Source: UBA1127 sp965116355 (GTDB lineage: Bacteria > Chloroflexota > Dehalococcoidia > Lucifugimonadales > UBA1127). From it: a stretch of 64,000 nucleotides of DNA. This document shows positions 31,686-42,000 of this stretch, in pieces (position 1 is the first letter of the stretch; every line of letters begins with the position of its first letter). The translations under genes and the position numbers were made by a program. Where the stretch lies: NCBI GenBank assembly GCA_965116355.1, contig OZ220679.1:1984001-2048000 (forward strand), read 5' to 3'. A model generated the notes under the pieces. That model made no database searches and was not told the DNA's origin. It saw only the letters and a program-made list of their open reading frames with translations.

Positions 31686-33556
31686 CGACGAGGGTTAGCG
31701 GCTACGGTCACCTGGGGCGCTCGGCTCTCGACGACGTCCTGATGGGCAATCTGTATGACCACGGCGTGGTCATGCGGCTGGCCAAGTATGCGTTGCCCTA
31801 CAAGTTCTGGGTGGCGGCGTCCTTCTTCGGCATGGGCGGGCACATCGTCACCATGGTGATGCAGCCCATCATCATCGCGTGGGGCATCAACGAATTCGTA
31901 GTCGGCGTCACCGGGAACAGCGACGCCTTTGGCAGCCTGTGGCTGGCCTCGGTGATCTTCATGGTCAACGTGCTGCTCAACATGCTGTTCAACTTTGTGC
32001 AGCTCGTCTCCCTTGCCCGCGTGACCGTGAACGTGCTGCACGACCTTCGAACGGAGATGTTCCGGCACCTGCAGGACCAGGCAACCTCGTTCTACGACCG
32101 GAACGAGGTCGGCCGCATCATGTCGCGCATCCAGAATGACGTCTTCCAGCTCCAGGAGTTCATGGACGTCGGCATCACGACCATCGGCGACATCATGATG
32201 CTGCTGTTCATCGCCGGCACCATGATCTACCTGGACCCGCTGCTCGGCGTCGTGACGCTGTCGGTCATCCCGGTCCTGGGAGTCGTCCTCATCTACTGGC
32301 AGAAGAAATCACGGCCGACGTTCCTCGGCGTGCGGATCGCAATCTCGGCAGTGAACGGCAACCTGCAGGAGAACGTGTCGGGCGTACGGGTGACACAGAG
32401 CACGAACCGCCAGGACAAGAACCTCAGCAACTTCAACACGCTCAACCAGACGCACCTCGACCGCACGGTGCGCGCCTCTTTCCTCTCGGCGTCGCTGATG
32501 CCGGTGGTGGAGACGCTGACAGTGGTGTCGATGGGGTTGGTGGTGGTGGTCGGCGGCATCCGGGTCTTCGATGGCATATTGGAGATCGGATTCCTCGTCG
32601 CCTTCCTCATCTACGTGCAGCGCTTCTTCGAGCCGATCCGGACACTGACGCTGCAGTACACCATGTTCCAGCGCGCAATGGCCTCCGGCGCCCGCATCTT
32701 CGAGCTGCTGGACATATCGCCGGAGATGAAGGACAAGCCCGACGCAATCACGCTGCCGCCCATCAAGGGCGAAGTGGTCTTCGAAGACGTGTGCTTCGGG
32801 TACACGACGGAGGAGCAGGTGCTCCACAACATCGACCTGACGATCCAGCCGGGGCAGAACGTGGCGCTGGTGGGGCTGACGGGCGCGGGCAAGACCAGCC
32901 TGGTCGCGCTGATGCATCGCTTCTATGACGTCACCAGCGGCTCTATCCGCGTCGATGGCCACGATATTCGTGACGTCACGCGGGAGAGTCTGGCCGGCCA
33001 GATGAGCATGGTGCTGCAGGAGCCGTACCTCTACTCCATGAGCATCCGGGACAACATCCGCTACGCCCACAAGGAGGCCACGGACGAGCAGGTGGAGGCA
33101 GCGGCAATAGCGGTGGGAGCGCACGAGTTCATCATGGAGCTCGACCACGGCTACGACACGATGCTCCAACAGCGGGGCAATAACCTGAGCATGGGCCAGC
33201 GGCAGCTCATCAGCTTCGCCAGGGCAATCGTCGCGGACCCACGTATCATCGTGCTGGACGAGGCGACAGCCAACATCGACTCGCGGACGGAGAAGATCAT
33301 TCAGGACAGCCTGAAGGTGGTGCTGCGCGGGCGCACGTCAGTGGTCATCGCGCACCGGCTGTCGACCATCACGAGCGCCGACGTCATCGTCGTCCTCGAC
33401 CACGGCCGCGTCATCGAGATGGGCAACCACCACGAGCTGCTTGAGAAGGGCGGGCTCTACGCGGCGCTCTACGCCATGAACTTTGGAGAACCGATCACCA
33501 CCCACAGCAATGGCTCGGACGACGTGATGTCCCTGTTGGGCCGCGTTGACATCTAG
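31682..33556 (+). CDS. ABC exporter half-transporter, catalytic partner
   Basis: A 624-residue subunit that starts at TTG overlapping the stop of the first subunit. Six TM helices are followed by an ATPase domain with Walker A GLTGAGKTS, Walker B VLDEATANID with the catalytic Glu, and H-loop IAHRLST, all intact. Its signature is LSMGQ in place of LSGGQ. In a heterodimer this altered signature faces the degenerate Walker site of the partner, giving one active and one inactive site. Confidence 0.9.
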   Translation: MTTRVSGYGHLGRSALDDVLMGNLYDHGVVMRLAKYALPYKFWVAASFFGMGGHIVTMVMQPIIIAWGINEFVVGVTGNSDAFGSLWLASVIFMVNVLLNMLFNFVQLVSLARVTVNVLHDLRTEMFRHLQDQATSFYDRNEVGRIMSRIQNDVFQLQEFMDVGITTIGDIMMLLFIAGTMIYLDPLLGVVTLSVIPVLGVVLIYWQKKSRPTFLGVRIAISAVNGNLQENVSGVRVTQSTNRQDKNLSNFNTLNQTHLDRTVRASFLSASLMPVVETLTVVSMGLVVVVGGIRVFDGILEIGFLVAFLIYVQRFFEPIRTLTLQYTMFQRAMASGARIFELLDISPEMKDKPDAITLPPIKGEVVFEDVCFGYTTEEQVLHNIDLTIQPGQNVALVGLTGAGKTSLVALMHRFYDVTSGSIRVDGHDIRDVTRESLAGQMSMVLQEPYLYSMSIRDNIRYAHKEATDEQVEAAAIAVGAHEFIMELDHGYDTMLQQRGNNLSMGQRQLISFARAIVADPRIIVLDEATANIDSRTEKIIQDSLKVVLRGRTSVVIAHRLSTITSADVIVVLDHGRVIEMGNHHELLEKGGLYAALYAMNFGEPITTHSNGSDDVMSLLGRVDI

Positions 33557-33646
33557 CGCTAGCGGCGCCTCGGGCTGATAATCGGGGCAACCCCCAACTG
33601 CTTCGATGAACGAGACCTCCCAGCCACGGGAGGCAAAGGAGGCGCC

Positions 33647-34027
33647 ATGAGCTCACAGAACACCGACCCGCGTCCGCCTGTCTGGGTGGGGCACATCACC
33701 ATGAACACCAAGGCCGTCGCCGAGTCCACTGCGGCTATGCTTTCGATCGGCATGCGGCCCATCGTGCAGCGAGACGACTTCGCCGTGCTGGAGCTCCGCG
33801 GCGGCACCCACATCGTGCTGCGGCAGGACGACAGTGCGGAGCCCATCCACACAGAGTTCGACTTCATGGTGGAGGACGTCGACGCGACGCACACCGAGTA
33901 CGCGGCCAAGGGCCTGAATGTCTCGGAGATCAGCCGCGGACGCATCCACGACTCGTTCACGCTGACGGAGCCGGGCGGCAACCGCATCACCGTCAACTCG
34001 ACACACGTCTCGGATCAGCCGGTCTAG
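33647..34027 (+). CDS. VOC/glyoxalase-family protein
   Basis: A single-domain 126-residue vicinal-oxygen-chelate protein: VGHITMNTKAVAEST at the start, then FAVLELRGGTHIVL, HTEFDFMVEDVDATH and FTLTEPGGNRITV. It has His and Glu residues at the usual metal-ligand places. AGGAGGC lies before the ATG. Substrate unknown. Confidence 0.75.
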   Translation: MSSQNTDPRPPVWVGHITMNTKAVAESTAAMLSIGMRPIVQRDDFAVLELRGGTHIVLRQDDSAEPIHTEFDFMVEDVDATHTEYAAKGLNVSEISRGRIHDSFTLTEPGGNRITVNSTHVSDQPV

Positions 34028-34078
34028 CCTCGACCGGTCACCCGGCGCGGCCCTCCGCAATCCACCCGTGCCTGACAT

Positions 34079-34104
34079 GCCCCCCTTCCACAACGGAGGG
34101 GGGC
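34079..34104 (+). terminator. Rho-independent terminator
   Basis: GCCCCCCTTCC pairs with GGAGGGGGGC across a 6-base loop, followed by TTTG. It separates the VOC gene from the AroQ-like gene. Confidence 0.65.
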
Positions 34105-34140
34105 TTTGTATGCTCTGGGGAGACTTTCGAGGAGGAAGCT

Positions 34141-34572
34141 ATGGCCAAGCTGCTGGTCATCCATGGTGCGGGCATGAACATGCGGGGGAAGGTGGATGTG
34201 GAGACCTTCGGGCCCATGACACTGCCGGAATACGACGAACAGATCGCCGAGTACGCGAGGGAGCTCGAGGTGGAGGTGCGCTGCTTCCACTCGAACATCG
34301 AGGGCGAGGTGGCCAACGCGATCTACGAGGCCCACGGCGACGGCACGGGCGCCATCCTGATCAACCCGGCGGGGTGGACGCGGGACGCCAACATCCTCGT
34401 CTCGGCCATGCGGCAGGTGCGGCTACCGGCGGTCGAGGTGCACATGACGAACCCGACGGCGCGGGGCGGCAACTCGGTCGTGTTGCCTGTTTGCAAGAGC
34501 TCGGTCTACGGCTTCGGCATCTACGGCTACTACATGGCGATGAAGGGCGTGCTGGAGACGTACGGCCTGTAG
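34141..34572 (+). CDS. AroQ-like (type II dehydroquinase fold) protein lacking catalytic residues
   Basis: The 143-residue protein aligns with type II 3-dehydroquinate dehydratase throughout: LLVIHGAGMNM for VINGPNLN, CFHSNIEGE for the QSNHEGE loop, ILINPAGWTRDA for the NPGAYTHTS strand, PAVEVHMTN, and GFGIYGYYMAM near the end. The catalytic Tyr of the YG motif is Phe (ETFG), the neighbouring Arg is lost, and the HARExFR loop is replaced by TARGGNS. It is unlikely to be a normal dehydroquinase. AGGAGG lies before the ATG. Confidence 0.75.
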   Translation: MAKLLVIHGAGMNMRGKVDVETFGPMTLPEYDEQIAEYARELEVEVRCFHSNIEGEVANAIYEAHGDGTGAILINPAGWTRDANILVSAMRQVRLPAVEVHMTNPTARGGNSVVLPVCKSSVYGFGIYGYYMAMKGVLETYGL

Positions 34573-34616
34573 TCTGCAAGGGGAACCGGCGCCCAACACT
34601 TCTGCAAGGACGAGCC

Positions 34617-34955
34617 ATGATCATCAAGTTCAGCGACACGCAGACGGACACGCAGGGCCAGCGTCCGCTGGTGCTCAAGCGCATCGTCAACCAGAGCGTC
34701 ACGCCAAGCATCAGCCTGACGTGGGTCTCGCTTTACGGGCGGCACGAAAAGGTGGTCAACGACATCAGCGACCGCGTGTACTACATCATCGACGGCGAGG
34801 CGGACTTCGACGTGGGAGGCGAACTGGGGAGCGTGACCGGCGGCGACGTCGTCTACATCCCCAAAGGCGTGCCATACGTCTTCGAAGGGCACATGACGTA
34901 CGTCGTCATGAACAGCCCCGGCTACGTGCCGGACTCGGACCGGGTGGTGGACTAG
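34617..34955 (+). CDS. Small cupin-domain protein
   Basis: A 112-residue single cupin: YGRHEKVVNDISDRVYYIIDGEADFDVGG (motif 1, with few His) and GDVVYIPKGVPYVFEG (motif 2). AAGGA lies before the ATG. It follows the AroQ-like gene by 44 bases and may be co-transcribed. Ligand unknown. Confidence 0.75.
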   Translation: MIIKFSDTQTDTQGQRPLVLKRIVNQSVTPSISLTWVSLYGRHEKVVNDISDRVYYIIDGEADFDVGGELGSVTGGDVVYIPKGVPYVFEGHMTYVVMNSPGYVPDSDRVVD

Positions 34956-34959
34956 GGGG

Positions 34960-35808
34960 CTAGGCCGGCTTCACAAGCTCCCAAACTAGGACGATGGGAG
35001 TCCCTTTGATGGCTGTCTCGGCCAGGCCGGGAACTATTTCAAAGCGAGCAAGCGTGGCGAGCTCTCTGTCTCCGTAGATAGGTTCCAGACATTGCTCCAC
35101 CTGAAGCCCTGCTTCGCGAAAGGCGTTCAGGTAGTCGGAATGAAGGTGGATGTAGTTCCTGATGAACCCGCCTGAAGTCTCGCCGCGATTGTAGGAGGCG
35201 TGCGCACCCAGTGATACCGGCTGCGGATGGACGTCGGAGATCACAACATGCCCGCCAGGCCGTACGACACGGGCGAGTTCTTTAACCGGTGGCCCCACGT
35301 CCGCAAGATGTGTCAACGACAGCGCACACACGGCGAGATGAATGGACTCATCCGGCAGGGGCATCGCCTCGATGTCACCAATCTCAAACCTGGCGGACGA
35401 ATCCTTGGCCTTGGCCGCCTCCACCATCTCCGGCGTGGAGTCGAAGCCGACGACATCGTGGCCCAGCGAAGCCAGGTGGATTGCATGCCTGCCCGTCCCA
35501 CAGGCTGCATCTATGGCCTTTCCTGGGGGGTACTTCGCAATGAGGTCACGCACGACCGGCTCTTCCGCGAGCAGAACAGGATTTCCCGGCGTATCGTACG
35601 TTTCCACCCACTCGGCATAGCCAGCTGAGACTGTCCTCTCTTCCGCGTGGAACGGCCGCGAAAAGGGCTCCTCGCCGAGTTTGTTTGCAATCCGCACAAC
35701 GCTGTCAGACCAGCCCTTGATGGCCGTTGGATCAACCCACAGGTTGCGGAGAATGGCGAGTCCATGCAGTCCGAGTACGAAGTCGCCCAATGTGGTGCGC
35801 TCAGCCAT
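34960..35808 (-). CDS. SAM-dependent methyltransferase
   Basis: A 282-residue class I methyltransferase with AIDAACGTGRHAIHLASLGHDVVGFDSTPEM, a MPLPDESIHLAVCALSLTHL strand and VVRPGGHVVISDVHP. About 90 N-terminal residues precede the fold. The substrate is unknown. It converges on the cupin gene. Confidence 0.8.
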   Translation of the reverse strand: MAERTTLGDFVLGLHGLAILRNLWVDPTAIKGWSDSVVRIANKLGEEPFSRPFHAEERTVSAGYAEWVETYDTPGNPVLLAEEPVVRDLIAKYPPGKAIDAACGTGRHAIHLASLGHDVVGFDSTPEMVEAAKAKDSSARFEIGDIEAMPLPDESIHLAVCALSLTHLADVGPPVKELARVVRPGGHVVISDVHPQPVSLGAHASYNRGETSGGFIRNYIHLHSDYLNAFREAGLQVEQCLEPIYGDRELATLARFEIVPGLAETAIKGTPIVLVWELVKPA

Positions 35809-35989
35809 ATTCCAATGCTCCTGCTTTCGGTCGGGATTGTTTGTCTATCTAAATTGTAGCGCGAACGTGCCCGTCGTTTGTAATTGAGCGGGACTCTGGT
35901 ACAGTCACGGGGGCGAGCTGCCGGGTGGGCGGCGACGAGCGCCAAATCCGTCGCCGGAGCTTCCCTCGCCCACAGCAAGGAGTGGTCCG

Positions 35990-37255
35990 CTGAGACGCCC
36001 AAGAATCTTCTACGGTTGGATCATCGTGCTGGTCGCCGGAACGGGCGGTGTGTTCACCCTCGGGACGGGGTTGTGGAGCGTCGGCGCCTTCGTCGTGCCG
36101 ATGGAGGCCGAGCTCGACTGGAACCGCACAACGCTGCTCGGCGGGCTGACGGTTCGGGCACTGGTGGCCGGCGCGATAGCGCCGTTCATCGGCCCGGTAT
36201 TCGACACCCGCAACGGCCCAAAGCTGCTCACTCTCAGCTCCGCAGTTCTCCTCGGGGTGTCGCTTGTCGGGATGCGATGGGTGGAGGAGATCTGGCAGTA
36301 CTACGTCCTCTTCGGTGCAGTGGGCGCGCTGGCCAACGTGACGAGCGGCATCGTGCTCATCGAGGCCGTTGTGCCAAAGTGGTTCATCCGCAAGCGCGGG
36401 CGAGCGGTTGCGCTGGCGAGCATGGGCGGCGTGCTGGGCCCCATATTCCCGCTGGCCATCCAGGTTTTTATTTCCGCCTTTGGCTGGCGGGATGCGTGGA
36501 CGGCAATGGGGATCGTCTCGGTGATTGTCTTGCTGCCGCTGGCGTTTCTGGTCCGAACACGGCCTGAGGATGTAGGCCTGCTGCCCGACGGCGACACCGA
36601 GGCGTCCCCCCAGCCATTCGCGAGCCGGGCCCGCAACCTCTCCCCGGAGCCGGACCACACCCGGAGCCAGGCGATGCGGACCAGCGCATTCTGGATCCTC
36701 ATCGCCACGTTCAGCCTCACGTCGCTGGGCGTGCAGGGCTTCATCTCCAACTGGCTGCCGTACTTCCAGGACATCGGCTTCTCGGCGAATACCGGCGCTC
36801 TGGCACTGACGGTCTTTGGCATTGCGGTGCTGCCGGCGCGGTTCTTCTGGGGGTCGCTTGCCGACTTCTTCTCCGTTCGGCACCTGCTGATGGTGCAGCA
36901 CGTCCTGACGGGGCTGTTGGTGCTGCTGCTCCTGAACATTGGCAACTACACGTTGCTGATGGTTTTCGCCGTGCTCATGGGGTTGGCGTACGGCGGGTAC
37001 GTCCCTCTTCAGCGACTCATTTACCCCATCTACTATGGCCGAGCGCACCTCGGAGCTATTCGGGGTTCGATGCGTCCGGCCATCACGACGGCCTCAGCCG
37101 CGGGGCCTCTGGTCATCGCCGGGATCTACGACCTCAGGGGCTCGTATGATCTGGCCTTCATATTCGTCATGGTGATGTGGCTGGCGGCCGGCATGATGTT
37201 CCTGCTGGCTCGGCCGCCTCGACTCCCATTGCCGGACAGCCGGCGTCCCGGATAG
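35990..37255 (+). CDS. MFS transporter with probable CTG start
   Basis: A 421-residue major facilitator protein. The segment RRPRIFYGWIIVLVAGTG, conserved in both paralogues here, is in frame only upstream of the first GTG (36026). No ATG, GTG or TTG lies before it, but AAGGAG at 35977-35982 sits seven bases before CTG 35990. A non-AUG start is therefore proposed. Other motifs are KWFIRKRGRAVALASMGG, FLVRTRPEDVGLLPDGD and IYYGRAHLGAIRGSMRP. Substrate unknown. Confidence 0.75.
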   Translation: MRRPRIFYGWIIVLVAGTGGVFTLGTGLWSVGAFVVPMEAELDWNRTTLLGGLTVRALVAGAIAPFIGPVFDTRNGPKLLTLSSAVLLGVSLVGMRWVEEIWQYYVLFGAVGALANVTSGIVLIEAVVPKWFIRKRGRAVALASMGGVLGPIFPLAIQVFISAFGWRDAWTAMGIVSVIVLLPLAFLVRTRPEDVGLLPDGDTEASPQPFASRARNLSPEPDHTRSQAMRTSAFWILIATFSLTSLGVQGFISNWLPYFQDIGFSANTGALALTVFGIAVLPARFFWGSLADFFSVRHLLMVQHVLTGLLVLLLLNIGNYTLLMVFAVLMGLAYGGYVPLQRLIYPIYYGRAHLGAIRGSMRPAITTASAAGPLVIAGIYDLRGSYDLAFIFVMVMWLAAGMMFLLARPPRLPLPDSRRPG

Positions 37256-37269
37256 AGCGCGCGACAGGT

Positions 37270-38559
37270 CTACGTCCCGCGCGGCCTCGGCGGCTTGGCG
37301 AGCAGGATGACGGCGCCGGTCATGGCGAACCCGATCATGACCATGACGAAGCTCCAGAAGTACGAACCGTGCAGGTCGTAAATAGCGGCGACGAAGACCG
37401 GGCCGATGGCGCCCGTGAACCCGTTGAAGGGGCGCATCAAGCCGGTGATGGCCCCGAGGTGATTCCGGCCGAAGTAATTGGCGATGAGCAGTGGCCGGAG
37501 GATGAAGGAGCCGCCCATCGTCACGCCGAAGAGGATCATGAAGGCGAACAGCATCGGCGTGCCAACAACGTAGATGAGCAACAGGATGCTGGATGCAGTC
37601 AACGTCGACTGGACGAACGTCAACGACCGTACGGGGAAGCGGTCGCCGAGCAGCCCCCAAAGCGGCCGAACGGTGACGGTGCAGACACCGTAGGCCGTGA
37701 TGGCCAGGGCGCCAACAGCGGTCGCGAAGCCCATGTCCTGCAGGTACGGGATCCAGTTGACTTGAAAGCCCCGCATGCCGAGCCCGCCGAGGCCGTAGGC
37801 GAGGATGATGAGCCAGAACGCGGGACTGCGTATTGCTTCGGAGCGCGTGAGGCTGTACTCGTCAGGGGGCCGAGGCCGGGGCTGTTGCTCCGCGGCGCGC
37901 GCGGGCTTGTTTGGCGGGCTGGTCTCGCCGTCGGGCAGAAGGCCAATGTCCTCGGGCCTCGTTCGGACGAGGAAGGAAAGCGGCACAAGGACGACGATGA
38001 CGGCGATGCCCATGATCAGCCAGGTGTCCCGCCAACCGACGAAACTCATGATTGTGTGCAGCGTGAGGGGGGCAAAGAGCGGTCCGAGGCCGCCGCCCAT
38101 GACGGCGATGCCCATCGCCCTGCCGCGCTTGCGGATGAACCACTTCGGAAGGATGGCCTGCGTCAGCGCCTCACCGATGCCCAAGCTACCGAGGGCCGCC
38201 AGCACTCCGTAGAACAGGTAGAACTCCCAGAGGCTGTCCACCCACTTGAGCGTGATAAGCGACAGGCCGATGAGGATGGCGCCGCCGAACATGAGGACCC
38301 GAGGGCCACGTGCAGTGTCCCGCCATGGGCCGACGATAGGGGACAGGAAGCTGGCGACGGCGGTGTAGATGGTCAGCGCGAGGAAGAAGAGCGTCCGCGA
38401 CCACTCGAGCTCCTCGGTCATCGGCTTCGCGAAGACGGTGAGCGCCCACGTGCCGACCCCGGTGTTGAAGCCGCCGGTAACAACGGCGACGGCGACCAGC
38501 ACCCATCCGTAGAAGAACTTTCGTCCGGTTCGGGCTTTGGGCTCGCTTTGCTCCAGCAT
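37270..38559 (-). CDS. MFS transporter, 'FYGW' subgroup
   Basis: A 429-residue major facilitator protein beginning MLEQSEPKARTGRKFFYGWV, with KWFIRKRGRAMGIAVMGGG, FLVRTRPEDIGLLPDGE and IANYFGRNHLGAITG. It converges with the preceding paralogue, with 14 bases between stops, so the two probably arose by duplication. The start is uncertain (38559 or 38580); neither has a clear ribosome-binding site. Confidence 0.82.
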   Translation of the reverse strand: MLEQSEPKARTGRKFFYGWVLVAVAVVTGGFNTGVGTWALTVFAKPMTEELEWSRTLFFLALTIYTAVASFLSPIVGPWRDTARGPRVLMFGGAILIGLSLITLKWVDSLWEFYLFYGVLAALGSLGIGEALTQAILPKWFIRKRGRAMGIAVMGGGLGPLFAPLTLHTIMSFVGWRDTWLIMGIAVIVVLVPLSFLVRTRPEDIGLLPDGETSPPNKPARAAEQQPRPRPPDEYSLTRSEAIRSPAFWLIILAYGLGGLGMRGFQVNWIPYLQDMGFATAVGALAITAYGVCTVTVRPLWGLLGDRFPVRSLTFVQSTLTASSILLLIYVVGTPMLFAFMILFGVTMGGSFILRPLLIANYFGRNHLGAITGLMRPFNGFTGAIGPVFVAAIYDLHGSYFWSFVMVMIGFAMTGAVILLAKPPRPRGT

Positions 38560-38580
38560 GGCGGGAGCATGGTACAGCAT

Positions 38581-38866
38581 TTGAGGCTGGCGAGGCGTAT
38601 GCGCTCACGTGGGGCGGCAGCAAGCGGTAGCAGCCGTTGTCAACACGGTTGGCGCCTTCGCTCCGGTTCCGTCGCCTACTGGAATTGTCGAGATGAACAA
38701 TGGTTGTCGGATGGGCGCCACGCAGGAGGTCTTGCGTTGCCCCTTGAGCTCCGCCGGATCCAAGGCTCTCCAAGCCGAGGTTTGCAGGGAAATTATGTGA
38801 AACACTTGCATTCGCGCCTTTTTTCACGAATAATGGGCCTCTAGCGCATCGCGCGCTCGCGAGGCG
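38581..38866. other. Intergenic region upstream of gltB promoter
   Basis: No gene is supported here. The stretch has locally stem-rich sequence (GCGCATCGCGCGCTCGCGAGGCG near 38845) and a T6 run at about 38819-38824, but no riboswitch class was recognised by eye. Confidence 0.4.
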
Positions 38867-38896
38867 TTGACTGTGCGTTGCAGAGGCGTGTAGAAT
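38867..38896 (+). promoter_or_regulatory. Sigma-70-type promoter for gltBD
   Basis: TTGACT (38867-38872), 18-base spacer, TAGAAT (38891-38896). A leader of about 120 bases follows before the gltB ATG; it contains no obvious terminator hairpin. Confidence 0.65.
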
Positions 38897-39023
38897 CGCA
38901 GCTTCTACGGATAGATACGGGTATTCAGGAATCTGAGACGGATGCGGCGACGTTTCCGTTCATCGGGAGACGATTCACTCACGAACTGAATGTCCGTCTT
39001 TCCGTTTTTCTGAAAGGGGCCAC

Positions 39024-42000
39024 ATGGCAGGGGACATCAGCAGTCGCCGGAAGATCTACCTGCAGCAGCTTGAGGCTGCGCAGCGAGATGCCGCCGAGCG
39101 CGGGCTGTACTCCCCTGCCCATGAGCACGACAGCTGTGGTGTCGGCATGGTGGCGAACATCCGCGGCAACCGCACCCACAGGATCATCGAGCAGGGCATT
39201 GAGGTGCTCATCAACCTGGAACACCGCGGCGCCGAGTGCTGCGACCCGGACACCGGCGACGGCTCTGGCATCCAGTTCCAGATTCCGGACACCTTCTTCC
39301 GAAAACACGCCCACTCACTTGGCATTGCGCTGCCGAAGGAGGGCGAGTACGGCGTCGGTATGGTCTTCCTGCCCCAGGACCTGAAAGTGCGGACGGATTG
39401 CGAGAACGTCATCCGCGAGACCGTCGAGGCGGAGGGGCAGCGTTTCCTGGGGTGGCGGGACGTGCCGGTGGACGACACCCAGATCGGTTGGCTGGCCCGC
39501 ACGCGACAGCCGGTCATCAGGCAGTTCTTCGTTGGGAGCGCCTCGGGGATCTCGGACTCCGCAGCGTTCGAGCGCAAGCTGTACGTTATTCGCCGGGTCA
39601 TCGAGCAGACATGCTTCGAGCGCAACCTCGGCGACGGCGAGAACTTCTATGTGTGCAGCCTGTCCTGCAACCGCATCGTTTATAAGGGGCTGATGAAGGC
39701 ATCGCAGATGTCGCAGTTCTACCAGGACATGACGGAGCCGGAAGTCGAGAGCGCCTTCGCGATGGTGCACTCGCGGTTCAGCACGAACACACTGGGCGCA
39801 TGGCCGCTGGCGCACCCGTACCGGATGATCTGCCACAACGGCGAGATCAACACACTGCGGGGCAACATCAACTTCATGCACGCCCGCTCGGCGCTGTTCC
39901 AGTCGCCGCTCTTTGGCGACGACATGGAGAAGCTCAAGCCCATCATCGGCGACGGCCAAAGCGACACTGCGAGCCTGGACAACGCGCTGGAACTGCTGTG
40001 CAGCACCGGCCGGTGGCTCCCCCACGCCATTCTCATGCTTATCCCGGAGGCTTGGGGCGACCACATTCCCATGCTCCAGGAGAAGCGCGACTTCTACGAG
40101 TACCACGCCTGTCTGATGGAACCATGGGACGGCCCCGCGATGGTGGCCTTCACCGACGGCCACAGCATCGGGGCCATCCTCGACAGGAACGGGCTGCGCC
40201 CGATGCGCTACCTGGTCACGAACGACGACCTGCTCGTGATGGCGTCGGAGACGGGCGTGCTGGATGTCCCGGCGGAGTCGGTGCGGTTCAAGTCGCGGTT
40301 GCAGCCCGGGAACATGTTCTACGTTGACTTCGACCAGGGCCGCATCATCGAGGACGCGGAAATCAAGCACACCCTGGCCACGCGGCAGCCCTACGGCGAA
40401 TGGCTGCGGGAGAGCGTCGTCGACCTGGAGTCGCTGCCTGAGCCACGACACGTGCACGGCGACGAGCTCGACACGCTGACCGAGCGGCAGCGGGCCTTCG
40501 GCTACACGACGGAGGAGATCAGCATCTTGATGCAGCCGATGGGCGAGACGGGCCAGGAACCCGTGGGCTCCATGGGCAACGACGCCGCGCTTGCCATTCT
40601 TTCGGACCGGCCGCAACCGCTGTTTAACTACTTCAAGCAGCTCTTTGCGCAGGTGACCAACCCGCCGCTCGACGCGATCCGCGAGGAGCTGGTCACCTCC
40701 GTGGTGACGTTTGTCGGCTCCGAGCAGAACCTCTTCGAGGAGACGCCCCTGCACTGCCGGCAGCTGCGCATTCAGGAACCCATCCTGACGAACGCCGAAC
40801 TGGAAAAGATCCGCGCGGCCAACCAACCCGGCGTCAAGGCCGCCACCATCTCAACCATCTTCCGCGCGGACGGGAGCGACGGCGGACTGCAGGAGGCTAT
40901 CGAGCGGGTGCGGCGGCAGGCGTCGCGGGACATCGAGGACGGGGCAACGATCCTTGTCCTGAGTGACCGGGGTGTCAACCGGGACTACGCACCCATCCCG
41001 AGCCTGCTGGCGGTCTCCGCTGTGCACCACCACCTCATCCGTGAGGGCACACGCGTCAAGGTAGGCATCGTCCTCGAGACGGGCGAGCCGCGGGAGACGC
41101 ACCACTACTCGGCGCTCATCGGATACGGCGCGGGCGCCATCAACCCCTACCTCGCGCTGGAGAGCATCGCCGGACTGGTGGCGGAAGGCCGCATCGAAGG
41201 GCTAACCGCCGAGAAGGCGCAGGGTAACTACATCAAGGCGGTGCACAAGGGCGTCATCAAGGTGATGTCCAAGATGGGCATTTCCACGGTGCAGAGCTAC
41301 CGCGGGGCGCAAGTCTTCGAGGCCATCGGACTGAGCAAGGAGCTGGTGGACGAATACTTCACGTGGACGTCCTCGCGCATTGGCGGGCTGACGCTGCAGT
41401 CGCTGGAGGAAGAGGTCGTTCGCCGGCACCGGCGGGCATACCCGGAGCACCGGCCGGTGGGCATCCTCGACCTTGAGAACCCGGGCGTCTACTACTGGCG
41501 GCGCAATGGCGAAGAGCACATGTGGCACCCGGATTCAATCTCCAAGCTGCAACATGCCTCGCGCCTGAACTCGCGACGGATGTACGAAGAGTTCGCGGTG
41601 ATGTCCAACGAGGAAGAGGAGCACCGCAAGACGCTGCGCGGGCTGCTGCAGCTCAAGCCCGCGGAGGGTGGCGCCATTCCCATCGAGGAGGTGGAGTCGG
41701 CGTCCGAGATCCTGAAGCGGTATGCGACGGGCGGCATCTCGCTCGGATCAATCAGCCGGGAAGCGCACGAGGCGCTTGCAATTGCGATGAACCGCATGGG
41801 CGGCCGGAGCAACACCGGCGAGGGCGGCGAGGATCCCTCACGCTACGACCTCGATCCCAACGGTGACTCGCGCAACAGCGCTATCAAGCAGGTGGCGTCG
41901 GGGCGCTTCGGCGTGACGACGGAGTATCTGGTCAACGCCAAGGACCTGCAGATCAAGATTGCGCAAGGCGCCAAGCCCGGCGAGGGCGGCCAGCTGCCCG

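Noticed and set aside
34141..34572. Annotating the gene as functional aroQ.
   Set aside because: The catalytic Tyr and Arg positions are replaced, so only the fold assignment is supported.
38581..39023. Riboswitch upstream of gltB.
   Set aside because: Some stem-forming sequence exists, but no known riboswitch core could be recognised by eye.
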